Notes: generated by a model from the sequence alone, not told the origin. A stretch of DNA of 64,000 bases from Nitrobacteraceae bacterium AZCC 1564 (GCA_036924835.1 JBAGRR010000001.1:1798001-1862000), one strand, 5' to 3'. Shown: positions 9,163 to 18,746, counted from the first letter of the stretch. Program-made: numbers and translations.

Positions 9163-10439
9163 GCTTTTTCCACTCCGCACCAATCGGCAATGAAGAGCGC
9201 CATCGTCTGCGTGGCCTTGCGGAGGGTATCGAGGTTAACGCGTTCATTGAAACCATGCATCTGCTCGGCAACGGCACCGAACGAAAGGCTCGGAATGCCA
9301 TGGTTGAGACCGTAGAACCGCGTGTCAGTGAGGCCAGTAAACGCGGCTTCGGGCAACTCGCCCCCATAGATCGCCGAATACGACTGTCGTAAGACTGCTT
9401 CTGGTTCTTCGGCATTGGTGAGTTCAAAGCCGTCCGACAAGAATCCGGACCAGACCACTTCCGGCGGGTTCGCCGCGAGGAAGGAATGCTTGCGCGAAGC
9501 CTCCGCAACACAGGCGAGAATTTCAGCCTGGCAATCCGAAACCTTCCAGCCCGGAAGAATGGCGATCCGGCAATCAACATCGCACCAAGCAGGAACGCTG
9601 GACGCCCACTCTCCGCCCTTGATGATGCCGGGATTGAAGTTGATCGGATGCACCACAGACTTGAAATGCTGATCGTTCACCGCGCGCCGATTCCACTCCT
9701 CCTCAAGACCTTCGATCGCCTGAATGAGATGATAAGCAGCCTTGATGGCATTCGAGCCAGATCCCGCCTGCGCGACGTGCGCCGGACGGCCCCGCACCTT
9801 TAAACGGAACCAGATGACGCCAACCTGCGACCGGATCAGCTGGCCCTGCGTGGGCTCCGGAATAAAACAACAATCCGCACGGTAGCCTCGTTGAAGGGTC
9901 GAGAGCGCGCCAACCCCTGTGCTCTCCTCCTCGATGACCGATTGGACATGGATGCGTGCAGTGGGCTTGAGGCCCGCGGCACGGAGAGCATCGAGAGCAT
10001 AGATTGCACCGATCGTGCCGGATTTCATATCGCCTGCACCGCGTCCATACATCCATCCGTCCTTGACGGTCGGCTGGAATGGAGGTGTCTCCCACATGTC
10101 GAGCGGACCAGCAGGGACGACATCGCAATGGCCCTGCAGAATGAGAGATTTGCCGGCCGTCCGTTCCGGACGATAGGTGCCAACCACGGTGCGCGCACGG
10201 GAGAAATCGTGTTCGATCGGGCCGTATCCGGGCAGGTCCTTCAGATCGTCAATCTCGAGCTTCCAATCGTCAACCTCGTAGCCGCGCTGGTTGAGAAGAT
10301 CCGCCATCATGTCCTGGCACGGCCCTTCGGCACCGCGCGTGCTCGGAATCGCGACGAATTCCTTCGTGGTCGCGAGCTGTTCGTCAAATCGCGCGGCGAC
10401 GGCATCACAAATGCGACGCGAGGTATCGGAATCGACCAT
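9159..10439 (-). CDS. M20-family metallopeptidase/deacylase (ArgE/DapE/ACY1 type)
   Basis: A 426-residue zinc hydrolase of the M20 family, which removes N-acyl groups or cleaves small peptides. Metal ligands and catalytic residues are in place: H104 and D106 in GHCDVVP, D137 in RGAGDMKSG, the EEE run at 170-172, and a C-terminal H in AEQMHGFNE. The frame is open upstream, but the ATG at 10439 starts the conserved domain and has AAGGAG about 12 bp ahead. It sits between livM (115 bp upstream) and the amidase (4-bp overlap), so it likely processes the solute brought in by the liv system. Acetylornithine deacetylase proper is unlikely in this context. Confidence 0.85.
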   Translation of the reverse strand: MVDSDTSRRICDAVAARFDEQLATTKEFVAIPSTRGAEGPCQDMMADLLNQRGYEVDDWKLEIDDLKDLPGYGPIEHDFSRARTVVGTYRPERTAGKSLILQGHCDVVPAGPLDMWETPPFQPTVKDGWMYGRGAGDMKSGTIGAIYALDALRAAGLKPTARIHVQSVIEEESTGVGALSTLQRGYRADCCFIPEPTQGQLIRSQVGVIWFRLKVRGRPAHVAQAGSGSNAIKAAYHLIQAIEGLEEEWNRRAVNDQHFKSVVHPINFNPGIIKGGEWASSVPAWCDVDCRIAILPGWKVSDCQAEILACVAEASRKHSFLAANPPEVVWSGFLSDGFELTNAEEPEAVLRQSYSAIYGGELPEAAFTGLTDTRFYGLNHGIPSLSFGAVAEQMHGFNERVNLDTLRKATQTMALFIADWCGVEKA

Positions 10440-10554
10440 GTTTTTTTCTGGCTCCTTATTGCAGGTACGGGCAGTGAAGCAGCGGCGATCAGGCCCGCTG
10501 TTGTTTGTTTCGAACTCTCGGAGACTGCGAGCACGTCGGCTTCCGTCTGACAAC

Positions 10555-11556
10555 TTAGGACGATTGCGCGCCCTTCCGGCGGGTGAAGAATGCAAGGCGC
10601 ATGCTCGCAAGGCCCTTGGGCAAGAACAGCACGATGGCAACCAAAAGGACGCCGTAGATGAGCATGCGATACTCGCCAAATCCGCGCAGTCCTTCCAAGC
10701 CGAAGGTCAGAATGAACGCGCCGATGGTGGGACCCAGCAGACGTCCGATGCCGCCGATCAAGGTCATGGCGACAATCTGAATCATGATGTCGATCCCGAG
10801 CGCTGAACTCGGCGTGAGGATGAGCACATAGTGCGCGTAGAAAGCGCCGAGCACACCCGCGAGCATCGAACTCAGGGCGAAGACGAGGGTCTTGTAGCGC
10901 GTCAGATTGAGACCAAGGCTTTCAGCCGCAATCTGGGAGTCCCTGATCGCACGAAGCCCGAAGCCGAAACGATTGCGCAAGATCCAATAAGTCAAGCCGA
11001 CAATGAGCAGCCACAGGAGCATGATGACGTAGAAGTAGGCCACCTTGTGGGCAGCATCGAACGTCACTTGGCCGATGAGCGGCAGCGAGAAGGACGTAAA
11101 AGGCGGGATGCCCCATAGACCAAGCTCGCCACGCGTGAAGTCCGTCAGGTTCGAACAGACAATGCGCACAATCTCGGCAAACGCCAGGGTCATGATCGCG
11201 ATGTGAGGGATCGATCGGATACGCAACACCGGCATCGAAATGAAACATCCCAGTGCCGCGGACAACACGCCCGCGATCCACATCGTCAGCCACGGACTCA
11301 AGCCAAGCTTCATGCTCATCAATGCCGAGCCGTAAGCACCGAGACCAAAGAACGCTTGATGGCCGAATGTAAAAATTCCCGCATAGCCGTTGATCAAATT
11401 CCAGCTCGAGGCGAGAGCGCCAAACAGCAGGGCGAGGATGCAGATATGCAGGAAGTAAGCCTCCTGCGTGACAAGCGGCACGATGCAAAGAAGCACCGTA
11501 ATGCCAATCAGGATGTAGGGATTGTTGAGGGGCTTTCTGTTGTCAGGCGCGGTCAT
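10555..11556 (-). CDS. livM: Branched-chain amino acid-type ABC permease LivM
   Basis: A 333-residue inner-membrane permease with about ten predicted helices. It carries the LivM-type AIRDSQIAAESLGLNLTRYK coupling motif near residue 215 that docks on the ATPase, and ends in the basic tail typical of LivM. It lies 3 bp after livH and pairs with it to form the translocation pore. In this operon with a GabT-like aminotransferase, M20 peptidase and amidase, the solute is probably an amino acid, small peptide or amide rather than strictly leucine, isoleucine or valine. Confidence 0.9.
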   Translation of the reverse strand: MTAPDNRKPLNNPYILIGITVLLCIVPLVTQEAYFLHICILALLFGALASSWNLINGYAGIFTFGHQAFFGLGAYGSALMSMKLGLSPWLTMWIAGVLSAALGCFISMPVLRIRSIPHIAIMTLAFAEIVRIVCSNLTDFTRGELGLWGIPPFTSFSLPLIGQVTFDAAHKVAYFYVIMLLWLLIVGLTYWILRNRFGFGLRAIRDSQIAAESLGLNLTRYKTLVFALSSMLAGVLGAFYAHYVLILTPSSALGIDIMIQIVAMTLIGGIGRLLGPTIGAFILTFGLEGLRGFGEYRMLIYGVLLVAIVLFLPKGLASMRLAFFTRRKGAQSS

Positions 11557-11559
11557 GAC

Positions 11560-12444
11560 TCAGCTTTCCTTCACACCGAACAGGCCCCAGGGCCGGAACC
11601 ACAGGATAAGAATCAGGACGGAGAACGAGATCACCTCGCGCCACTGTGAGGACCATGCGATGACGCCAAGCGTCTCCACGATGCCAATAAGGATGCCGCC
11701 GATGATGGCTCCCTGAAAGCTGCCAAGGCCCCCGAGAACGACCACGACAAACCCCTTCAGCATCAAGGGTGCCCCCATCCACGGACTGATGGAATTGATG
11801 CTGGCCAGCATTGTTGCGGCGAGGCCCGCAAGCGCGGCCGCTATACCGAACGTCACCGTGAAAACGCGATACACATTGACGCCGTAAAGCACGGCGGCAT
11901 CGCGATCCATCGCCGTTGCACGCAAGGCCATCCCGAAGCGCGTACGGCGCAGAAGATACCACATCGCCAACATAGTGCCGGCCGCAACAGCGAAAATGAG
12001 TAGACGTTGATACGACAAACGCATGCCCATAATCTTCACAACGCCATTGATGAAATACGGAACCGTTTTGAAGCGCTCACCCCAAATATGGAGGGCCGCA
12101 TTTTGAAGAAAGATCGAGACGCCAAGGGTTGAGACCAGCGTGCTGAATTCCCATTGCGGCCGGCCGAGCAACGGATGAACTGACGCACGTTCGACGGCAA
12201 GGCCGGCAAGGAAGACAAGCGCAATGGCGAGCGGAACCGCCATCGCTGACGGCAGGCCCATGGATGACATCAGCAGGAAAAAGAAATATCCTCCCAGCAT
12301 GTAGAACTCGCCATGAGCGAAGTTCAGCATCCGCATCGTGCCCCAGATCAGTGTCAGACCACTGGCAACGAGCGCATACATTGATCCGAGAATGATACCG
12401 TTGATGATTTGCTCAGCGAAAAGCGGCAGCGGCATTGAAAACAT
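11560..12444 (-). CDS. livH: Branched-chain amino acid-type ABC permease LivH
   Basis: A 294-residue LivH permease, strongly hydrophobic throughout, with the family's N-terminal GIILGSMYALVASGLTLIWG helix and the ALRATAMDRDAAVLYGVNVY coupling loop near residue 180. It partners livM, 3 bp downstream, and follows livF by 28 bp. An ATG three codons in is an alternative start. The substrate is set by the binding protein and is unknown. Confidence 0.9.
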   Translation of the reverse strand: MFSMPLPLFAEQIINGIILGSMYALVASGLTLIWGTMRMLNFAHGEFYMLGGYFFFLLMSSMGLPSAMAVPLAIALVFLAGLAVERASVHPLLGRPQWEFSTLVSTLGVSIFLQNAALHIWGERFKTVPYFINGVVKIMGMRLSYQRLLIFAVAAGTMLAMWYLLRRTRFGMALRATAMDRDAAVLYGVNVYRVFTVTFGIAAALAGLAATMLASINSISPWMGAPLMLKGFVVVVLGGLGSFQGAIIGGILIGIVETLGVIAWSSQWREVISFSVLILILWFRPWGLFGVKES

Positions 12445-12472
12445 AATTCAAGCTCTTTCTCAGCGGTCTTCG

Positions 12473-13177
12473 TCAAAGACCTAGGTATGCTTCGCGAACG
12501 ACGTCATCGTTCATCAGATCCGAAGCATTGCCGGTTTTAACGATGCGGCCGTTCTCCATCAGATAGGCGCGCCGTGCGGTTTCGAGTGCGAGCTGCGCAT
12601 TCTGTTCGACGAGAACAATACCGACGCCTTCCGCATTGATGTTGCGGATGGTCTCGAATACCGTTTCGATAATCTTTGGTGCGAGGCCAAGAGACGGCTC
12701 GTCAAGCAACAGAAGCCGCGGCTTCGCCATCAGCGCCCGCCCAATGGCCGCCATCTGCTGCTCTCCGCCCGACATAGTACCGGCCAATTGCTCTCGCCGT
12801 TCTGCGAGGCGCGGAAATAAGGTGTAAACGCGCTCAAGGTCAGCGCGCCCATCCGCGTTACGATGGTAGGCGCCCATCATCAGGTTTTCCTGCACACTCA
12901 TATCGCGGAAAAGGCGGCGCCCCTCGGGGACATGTGCGATGCCGCTCGACACCACCGACCACGGGTCGATCGCAGCAAGATCCTGACCATCGTATTTCAG
13001 GGTGCCTTCGCGCGGCTTCACCAGACCCGAAATCGTCCTCAGGACAGTACTTTTTCCCGCGCCGTTCGAGCCAATAATGGCGACGATCTCGCCCGGCTCA
13101 ACGACCAGATCGATGCCGAACAACGCCTGCGCGTCACCGTAGAACGCGGAAACGTTGCTGAGCTCAAGCCGAGACAT
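12473..13177 (-). CDS. livF: Branched-chain amino acid-type ABC ATPase LivF
   Basis: A 234-residue ABC ATPase of the LivF class: Walker A GSNGAGKST near residue 39, signature MSGGEQQM, Walker B LLLLDEPSLGL, and the switch histidine replaced by Q in IVLVEQNA, as is normal for LivF. The ATG at 13177 has GGAGGGG upstream and overlaps the livG end by 14 bp; a longer frame upstream would lie inside livG. It energises the importer together with LivG. Confidence 0.92.
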   Translation of the reverse strand: MSRLELSNVSAFYGDAQALFGIDLVVEPGEIVAIIGSNGAGKSTVLRTISGLVKPREGTLKYDGQDLAAIDPWSVVSSGIAHVPEGRRLFRDMSVQENLMMGAYHRNADGRADLERVYTLFPRLAERREQLAGTMSGGEQQMAAIGRALMAKPRLLLLDEPSLGLAPKIIETVFETIRNINAEGVGIVLVEQNAQLALETARRAYLMENGRIVKTGNASDLMNDDVVREAYLGL

Positions 13178-13904
13178 TGGCGGCCCCTCCAAGATAAGCT
13201 TCGATGACCGCCTCATTTCGCGTGATTTCGGCCGGAGATCCTTCGGCGATCAACTCCCCGTGGTGCAAAACAACGACACGGTCGGCTAATCCCATCACGG
13301 CACGCATCACATGCTCGATCATGATGATCGTCACACCTGTTGCACGAACTTGCCTGATGGCTTCCATGATTTCGCTCACTTCGTTTGACCGCAAGCCACC
13401 CATCACCTCATCCAGCAACAGCAGTGTCGGCTTTGTCGCGAGCGCGCGGGCCAATTCGAGCTTCTTGCGAGCGCCAAGAGGGAGCGAAGACGATTCATCA
13501 AACGCCCATCGTTCCAAGCCAACCTGACTGAGAATACGAGACGCTTCATCTTCAAGTTCGCCGGTATGCCCGCCCGCACCGAAGTGCAGCGCCACCATAA
13601 CGTTTTCGAATACCGTCATCTGGGAGAATGGCTGTGGGATCTGGAAAGTCCGAGCGATACCCAGATGACATCGCTGATCGGGACGAAGCCGCGTAATGTC
13701 CCGCGAACGAAGGTCGATCGCGCCACTCGTCGGCTGCTCCTTGCCAGCAATCACATTAAACAGCGTGGTCTTCCCAGCACCGTTGGGGCCGATCAGGCCG
13801 AGAATTTCTCCATCCCAAACGTTAAGCGAGACATCCTTCAGCGCGACGACGCCAACGAAACTTTTGCGGATTTTCTTTGTCTCAAGAAGTGAGATTTTCG
13901 TCAT
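13164..13904 (-). CDS. livG: Branched-chain amino acid-type ABC ATPase LivG
   Basis: A 246-residue ABC ATPase of the LivG class: Walker A GPNGAGKTT, D-loop region after Walker B LLLLDEVMGGL, switch H in IIMIEHVM, and the C-terminal EAYLGG end shared by LivG/LivF proteins. Two departures are visible: the signature reads LPLGARKKLE instead of the usual LSYG-type sequence, and Walker B continues DEVMGG rather than DEPAAG. Both still keep the catalytic acidic pair. It overlaps livF and follows livJ across a 90-bp gap containing a hairpin. Confidence 0.9.
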   Translation of the reverse strand: MTKISLLETKKIRKSFVGVVALKDVSLNVWDGEILGLIGPNGAGKTTLFNVIAGKEQPTSGAIDLRSRDITRLRPDQRCHLGIARTFQIPQPFSQMTVFENVMVALHFGAGGHTGELEDEASRILSQVGLERWAFDESSSLPLGARKKLELARALATKPTLLLLDEVMGGLRSNEVSEIMEAIRQVRATGVTIIMIEHVMRAVMGLADRVVVLHHGELIAEGSPAEITRNEAVIEAYLGGAANVSA

Positions 13905-13951
13905 GCTTCTACTGTTCGCTCCGTCGTGCGGACGCGGCTTGAATGGGAAAA

Positions 13952-13982
13952 CGGGAGAGCGATAAACATTATCCCTCTCCCG
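13952..13982 (-). terminator. Hairpin between livJ and livG (partial terminator or mRNA-stabilising stem)
   Basis: Arms CGGGAGAGCGATAA and TTATCCCTCTCCCG pair with one mismatch and a 3-base loop, followed on the minus strand by TTTTCCC. It lies just after the binding-protein gene and before livG. In ABC operons such stems often raise binding-protein yield by partial termination or 3'-end protection; that role is inferred. Confidence 0.7.
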
Positions 13983-13993
13983 CTATTTCTGTG

Positions 13994-15244
13994 TCAGCGA
14001 AGGTTGGGCTGAATTTTGTATTTGCCGACAGCACGCTGCTCCGGCCAAATTACGACGTTCTTGCCGTCTTGAATCTGCGCCGCCGGAACCGGAATGAACT
14101 CAGGACCCGACTTCGCGGTGTGGTTCTTCGGATCGAACGCCCAGTTTCCGTGCAAGCCCTTGTAGTTGGTCTTGCCGATCGCATCGGAAATCTTGTTGGC
14201 GTCACGGGATCCTACAGCATCGATCGCGCTTAGAGCGACGTTCAGAATGCCGTGGCCGAAAGTGTGATCCGACGAGCCGCCAGTGTTGTATTTCTGCTTG
14301 ACGAGTTTGTCGAACTGCGCGTGGTCCTTGTTCGATTCCGGGTCATACTGCAACGGCACCCAGACCAAGCCTTCCGCCGCACTCCCAGCCTGAGCGAGGA
14401 ATTCAGAACGCAGCGGATAATAGATACCAAGATGGAGAGCTTCGACGCCGAGCTCCTGGAACTGCTTCACGAGGCTCGCGCCGGAATTCACCGAGGTGAA
14501 GACCGAGACCAGCACGTCAGGTTCGAGCGAACGCATTTTGGTGAGCTGCGGATAAAAGTCAGCGTGGCCCAAGGGGACGGTCTCCAAAGCCACAACGTTC
14601 CACCCGTCTTTCTTGAAGAGGTCCGCCGTCGTCTCTGCGTTGGAACGTCCGTAATCCGTATCTTCCACCACAAACGCGATGGTTTTTTTCTTCGGCTTGA
14701 ATCCGCTTGCAGCAATGCTCTTATAAACATCGTGCAAAGCCTCACCGTAGGCTTCGCTGTTAAAATCACCCTTCCAGAATAGCTTGTACTTCTCCGGATC
14801 AGCTTCGATCTTCTTGGAGATTTCAGAGCTGACTGGTTCGCCGCTAAGGATTGGAAGCTTGAACTGGGACGCAAGCTCCATCAGAGCGATGGTAACCGAG
14901 CTATGGAAGGCTTCACCGATGAGAAGGTCGATCTTGTCGCGATTGATCATCTTCTGAGCCGCGCTGACCCCGACTTCGGGACGCGACTGGGAGTCCTCGA
15001 AGATCACGGTCACAGGCGTCTTCTGACCATCAATGGTGACACCGCCTTTGGCATTCCATTCTGCCGCGGCAATCTCCATGCCCTGGCGCAATGCGATACC
15101 CGAATTGGCGGCGGGTCCCGTGAGCGGAGCAACCACGCCGATCTTGACCGGCTCTGCCGCCAGGCTCGGCTTGATCGTCAGGCCGAGCGCACTCACTCCG
15201 GCGCCGACCATCAATGTCCGTCTATTCAATGTCATATTTTTCAT
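13994..15244 (-). CDS. livJ: ABC importer periplasmic binding protein (LivJ/LivK type)
   Basis: A 416-residue substrate-binding protein of the Leu/Ile/Val-binding (peripla_BP_6) family. The N-terminus carries a twin-arginine-like signal (NRRTLMVGAGVSALGL, cleavage near SLAA-EP), and the mature part starts VKIGVVAPLTGPAANSG, typical of this family. The ATG at 15244 has AAGGAGA upstream; the frame remains open another 28 codons without a better site. It is first in the liv operon and is probably the most strongly expressed gene, given the hairpin after it. Ligand unknown: amino acid, aromatic acid or amide. Confidence 0.88.
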   Translation of the reverse strand: MKNMTLNRRTLMVGAGVSALGLTIKPSLAAEPVKIGVVAPLTGPAANSGIALRQGMEIAAAEWNAKGGVTIDGQKTPVTVIFEDSQSRPEVGVSAAQKMINRDKIDLLIGEAFHSSVTIALMELASQFKLPILSGEPVSSEISKKIEADPEKYKLFWKGDFNSEAYGEALHDVYKSIAASGFKPKKKTIAFVVEDTDYGRSNAETTADLFKKDGWNVVALETVPLGHADFYPQLTKMRSLEPDVLVSVFTSVNSGASLVKQFQELGVEALHLGIYYPLRSEFLAQAGSAAEGLVWVPLQYDPESNKDHAQFDKLVKQKYNTGGSSDHTFGHGILNVALSAIDAVGSRDANKISDAIGKTNYKGLHGNWAFDPKNHTAKSGPEFIPVPAAQIQDGKNVVIWPEQRAVGKYKIQPNLR

Positions 15245-15369
15245 GGTCTCTCCTTTAACGATAATGGCCGGGGCAAAACCGCTCAGATCTCGCCTTACTT
15301 CCAAATGAGCTTGCCGACTGCACTGCACGTAACACGCAAGAAACGCCTTACGTGAATCTCCACGCCTTC

Positions 15370-16647
15370 TCAGGCGATGAGTGCTTTCGCCAATATGTCG
15401 AGCCCCTCGTCGACAATCTCGTCCGATGCCGTCAACGGGACAAGAATACGGATCGTATTAGCGTTCGTGCCGCAAGACAGAAGCACAAGCCCTTCTTCAA
15501 ACGCCCGCTTCGTGACGCGACTGGTCGCAGCAGCGTCCGGCGTGTCGGTTCCACGCTCTTTCACGATATCGAAAGCAACCATGCCGCCGGGACCACGTAT
15601 AGCGGCGATGGGCAAGAGATCGTTGCGCTGCTGCAGCGCCTTAATCCCGTCCTTTAACCTCTGACCAATGGCATTTGACCGGTCGAGGAGCTTCTCTTCC
15701 TCGAAGACATCGAGCACTGCCAGCGCTGCGGCACAGGACAGCGGATTGCCTGCATAGGTGCCGCCGAGTCCTCCGGGATCAGCCGCATCCATGATTGGAG
15801 CGCGTCCGATCACGCCAGAGAGCGGGAAGCCACCAGCCAGGCTCTTCGCAACGCAGATCATGTCAGGCGATACGTCGTAATGCTCCATGGCAAACATCTT
15901 GCCGGTGCGGCCAAAGCCCGTCTGCACTTCGTCCGCAATCAAGATGATGCCGTGCTCATCGCAGATCCGTCGCAGCGCGCGCATCAGCTCTGGCGGCGCC
16001 ATGTGAAAGCCGCCTTCTCCCTGAACCGGCTCGACGATAATCGCGGCAACGCGCGAAGGATCAACGTCTGCCTTGAAGAGAAATGCGAGATATTTGAGCG
16101 CGTCCTCAACCGTGACGTCATGCTGTGGAACTGGGAAAGGGACGTGCCAAATCTCAGGGACAGTTGGACCGAGATTTTTCTTGTAAGGAACGACCTTACC
16201 CGTGAGGCTCATCGCCATCACGGTTCGACCGTGAAAGCCACCCGTGAAGGCGATCACGCCAGAGCGGCCGGTTGCCGCGCGTGCGATCTTGATGGCGTTT
16301 TCCGTCGCCTCTGCACCCGTTGTGAGAAGAATGGATTTGGCAGGTCCTGAAATCGGAGCCAGCGCATTAAGGCGTTCGCAGAGTTTAATGTAGGGTTCGT
16401 ACATCACCACCTGGAAGCAGGTGTGCGTGAAGTGATCCATCTGCTTCCGTACAGCTTCCATCACGTGCGGATGACAATGTCCGGTGTTAAGGACAGCAAT
16501 GCCGCCAGCGAAATCGACGTAGCGCTTGCCCTCCACATCCCAGATTTCTGCGTTAAGCGCACGTGCGGCCGAGATCTGAGATGCGTGTCCCACGCCGCGA
16601 ACAACGGCCTCTTGCCGGCGGGCTGACAGTTCTGAATTCGTCGGCAT
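15370..16647 (-). CDS. gabT: Class III aminotransferase, 4-aminobutyrate aminotransferase-like
   Basis: A PLP enzyme of 425 residues, the usual GabT length, moving an amino group from an omega-amino acid to 2-oxoglutarate. The fold-type I landmarks are visible: LLTTGAEATENAIKIAR for the cofactor phosphate, FTGGFHGRT, the DEVQTGFGRTG segment with the PLP-ring aspartate, and the Schiff-base lysine in CVAKSLAGGFPLSG. The ATG at 16647 has GGAG 9 bp ahead; an ATG eight codons upstream is the alternative. It sits 125 bp upstream of livJ in the same direction, so imported substrate may feed into it. Its substrate could be GABA, 5-aminovalerate or another omega-amino acid. Confidence 0.88.
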   Translation of the reverse strand: MPTNSELSARRQEAVVRGVGHASQISAARALNAEIWDVEGKRYVDFAGGIAVLNTGHCHPHVMEAVRKQMDHFTHTCFQVVMYEPYIKLCERLNALAPISGPAKSILLTTGAEATENAIKIARAATGRSGVIAFTGGFHGRTVMAMSLTGKVVPYKKNLGPTVPEIWHVPFPVPQHDVTVEDALKYLAFLFKADVDPSRVAAIIVEPVQGEGGFHMAPPELMRALRRICDEHGIILIADEVQTGFGRTGKMFAMEHYDVSPDMICVAKSLAGGFPLSGVIGRAPIMDAADPGGLGGTYAGNPLSCAAALAVLDVFEEEKLLDRSNAIGQRLKDGIKALQQRNDLLPIAAIRGPGGMVAFDIVKERGTDTPDAAATSRVTKRAFEEGLVLLSCGTNANTIRILVPLTASDEIVDEGLDILAKALIA

Positions 16648-16808
16648 GATCCGTTGCTCCAAGCTAGCCAAAATCGGGCCGCAACTTCCCGGTAAGTTCC
16701 TTGGAGAACAACTGCTTAATTTGCTTAGGTATGGTGCATTTTATGCACCAATTGAAAAAATCCTTCCTTGTCAGCAGGTTTTGCCGGAATAAGCCGTCCA
16801 CATATCTC

Positions 16809-17699
16809 TTAGCGAGTAGGCGAAAGCTCTCGCAACCAGCTACGTAGTGCGACCATGTAAGGTTCATTCCACCGCTCGGCGGGTGCGTGAAGGTAGTAAC
16901 CCCAAAAGCGGATGTCTGACGGAACGACCTCAATGAGTGCTCCGGTTTTGAGGTCATCCTCCACCAACAATTCGTTGGCCAGAGCAACACCTTGGCCAAG
17001 ACGCGCCGCTTCAATCGCAAGATGAGCGTGCCAAAGACGGGGACCGCTCAACGGGTGAGGCGCGCTCGTCCCCGCAAGACCGAACCATCGGTCCCATTGA
17101 TCGGTCGACTCTTCATGAATCAATGGAAGACGCAGCAGATCACCAGTCGTCTCGATGCCTGGATAGCGAGCCATGAACGTCGGACTGGCAACAGGAAAAA
17201 CACGTGGGCGGGCCAACAATTCGGTGCACACTCCGTCGGAGTTCTCACTCCTATCTGTGTAAATCACTTCTGCATGCGCCTCGCCGCCGGTAAGGTTGGG
17301 GCGCGCAATCGTCGGATGAAGAAATATCTCCCATTCAGGCAGCAACGCCTCCAATTCCGGAAGATGGACCAGCAATCGGCGATTGGCCAAGCCGGGAAAA
17401 CACCAGATGACAAGCTTACGTTGCGCAGCAGGTCGCAGGTCAGCGGTCGCCCGCGCAATAGCTTCAAATGCCCGCCCGATTTGCTCATGATAACGCGTGC
17501 CCTCGGCAGTGAGGACGACTCCACGACCACGCGCTTCGACAAGCTTGACTCCTAACCACTCTTCCAGATTTCGCAGGTGACGCGAAACGACTGTATGGCT
17601 GACCGCGAGTTCATCACCGGCCATGCGAATACTCTGCCTGCGGCCAACCGCATCGAAGGCACGCAAGGCAATCAGAGGAGGGAGACGCGAACTCTTCAT
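16809..17699 (-). CDS. LysR-family regulator (GcvA-like) of the gabT-liv cluster
   Basis: A 296-residue LysR-type regulator of the GcvA/AmpR branch, which opens PPLIALRAFDAVGR and has its recognition helix in SHTVVSRHLRNLEEWLGV (about residues 34-51). The effector domain begins near residue 92. It is co-directional with gabT, ending 161 bp upstream, and is the only regulator in this part of the window, so it probably governs gabT and the liv operon. The effector is not evident. Confidence 0.85.
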   Translation of the reverse strand: MKSSRLPPLIALRAFDAVGRRQSIRMAGDELAVSHTVVSRHLRNLEEWLGVKLVEARGRGVVLTAEGTRYHEQIGRAFEAIARATADLRPAAQRKLVIWCFPGLANRRLLVHLPELEALLPEWEIFLHPTIARPNLTGGEAHAEVIYTDRSENSDGVCTELLARPRVFPVASPTFMARYPGIETTGDLLRLPLIHEESTDQWDRWFGLAGTSAPHPLSGPRLWHAHLAIEAARLGQGVALANELLVEDDLKTGALIEVVPSDIRFWGYYLHAPAERWNEPYMVALRSWLRELSPTR

Positions 17700-17840
17700 G
17701 TCTCATGCGAATTTTGTGTCATGATCCTTCATACAGCCTTCGCCTTGCACGAGAGAAGACATTCATGTGGGCTGATTATGGAATAGAGCAAATGTGCCGC
17801 AGCCAAAGCAGTTAGGTCTCACTGCATGCAATATGGTGAA

Positions 17841-17943
17841 ATCACTGGTGGCCCGGCAGGACACAAACCTGCAACCAGAACGTTACGAGCGAACCTAACG
17901 ATATTTAGAACTGTGAAAAATCAGACACTTAGCTCGCATCCAA
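17841..17943 (-). repeat. Degenerate tRNA 3'-end repeat, copy A (possible att-site remnant)
   Basis: Read on the minus strand, this stretch holds a decayed 3' half of a tRNA: T-stem GCAGG/CCTGC and an acceptor tail ending ACCA at 17846. It is aligned base-for-base with a better-preserved copy at 57155-57257, with about 20 differences over 100 bp, including the short stretch beyond the tRNA (acttagctcgc). The 5' half of a tRNA is absent, so it is not a functional gene. Both copies have the same orientation and lie 39.3 kb apart. The rest of 17700-18074 shows no gene I can support. Confidence 0.7.
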
Positions 17944-18074
17944 CAACGTTTGCCGCCAATTTGGGCAGCGGTTTTATTGGCAAACGGGCGTTGGCCCATC
18001 GCAAGATCTCAAACTAAATGACCTTGCTGTCGAAGATCAGGTCTGCAGCCTACTTAGCAAGTGCATGTGGAGCG

Positions 18075-18746
18075 TTACGCAATCTCACACCCGCCACGCC
18101 TGAGCGTGTCATCTATCCAGCTTCGGTCAAGCGTGCCATTGCGAATGGCTTCCATCATCTTGCCCTCGGCTTCACCCTTTGCGATCGCATCACGTAGGAC
18201 AGCATCGACGTCCGAAAATGGAATGCACAATACGCCATCGTCATCGGCAACGATGAGATCTCCTGCCTCGACCACCATCCCGGCAACCGAGACCGCGCCG
18301 TTGATTTCGCCTGGCCCGTCCTTGTACGGACCACGATGGGCGATACCGGCTGCAAACACCGGAAAGCTGCTCGCACGCACCACGGCGGAATCGCGAATAG
18401 CGCCATCGATGACGAATCCGGCTATGCCTCTGCGTTCAGCAAGGGTTGTCATGATCTCGCCGATGATCGCATTCGACAACTCGCCACCCGCATCGACAAC
18501 GATGACGTCTCCCGGCTCGGCCATGTCGATGGCCTTGTGAACCATCAGATTATCGCCAGGGCGTGTCCGCACCGTCAGCGCCGGACCACTTAAGCATCCA
18601 CCGCGATGCATGGGTCGCAACCGTGACGTCCCCGACAAGCGCGACATGACATCGCTGATATTCGCGACAGGAATTGACCGAAATCGCTCGACGATGTCCG
18701 ACGACACCTTTCGTTTCGCCTTTGAAATTTTAAATCCGGCAGGCAT
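18075..18746 (-). CDS. RraA-like / HMG-CHA aldolase-family protein
   Basis: A 223-residue protein of the RraA-like superfamily, which includes 4-hydroxy-4-methyl-2-oxoglutarate/4-carboxy-4-hydroxy-2-oxoadipate aldolases. The core GDVIVVDAGGE, then the GEIMTTLAERRG helix and FVIDGAIRDS, supply the metal-binding and substrate-binding residues of the aldolases (R-D pair in IRD). It lies 64 bp after the NitT/TauT-type permease gene in the same direction and is the last gene of that operon. An aldolase acting on the imported compound's breakdown product is a reasonable inference. RNase E inhibition (true RraA) is unlikely here. Confidence 0.8.
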   Translation of the reverse strand: MPAGFKISKAKRKVSSDIVERFRSIPVANISDVMSRLSGTSRLRPMHRGGCLSGPALTVRTRPGDNLMVHKAIDMAEPGDVIVVDAGGELSNAIIGEIMTTLAERRGIAGFVIDGAIRDSAVVRASSFPVFAAGIAHRGPYKDGPGEINGAVSVAGMVVEAGDLIVADDDGVLCIPFSDVDAVLRDAIAKGEAEGKMMEAIRNGTLDRSWIDDTLRRGGCEIA

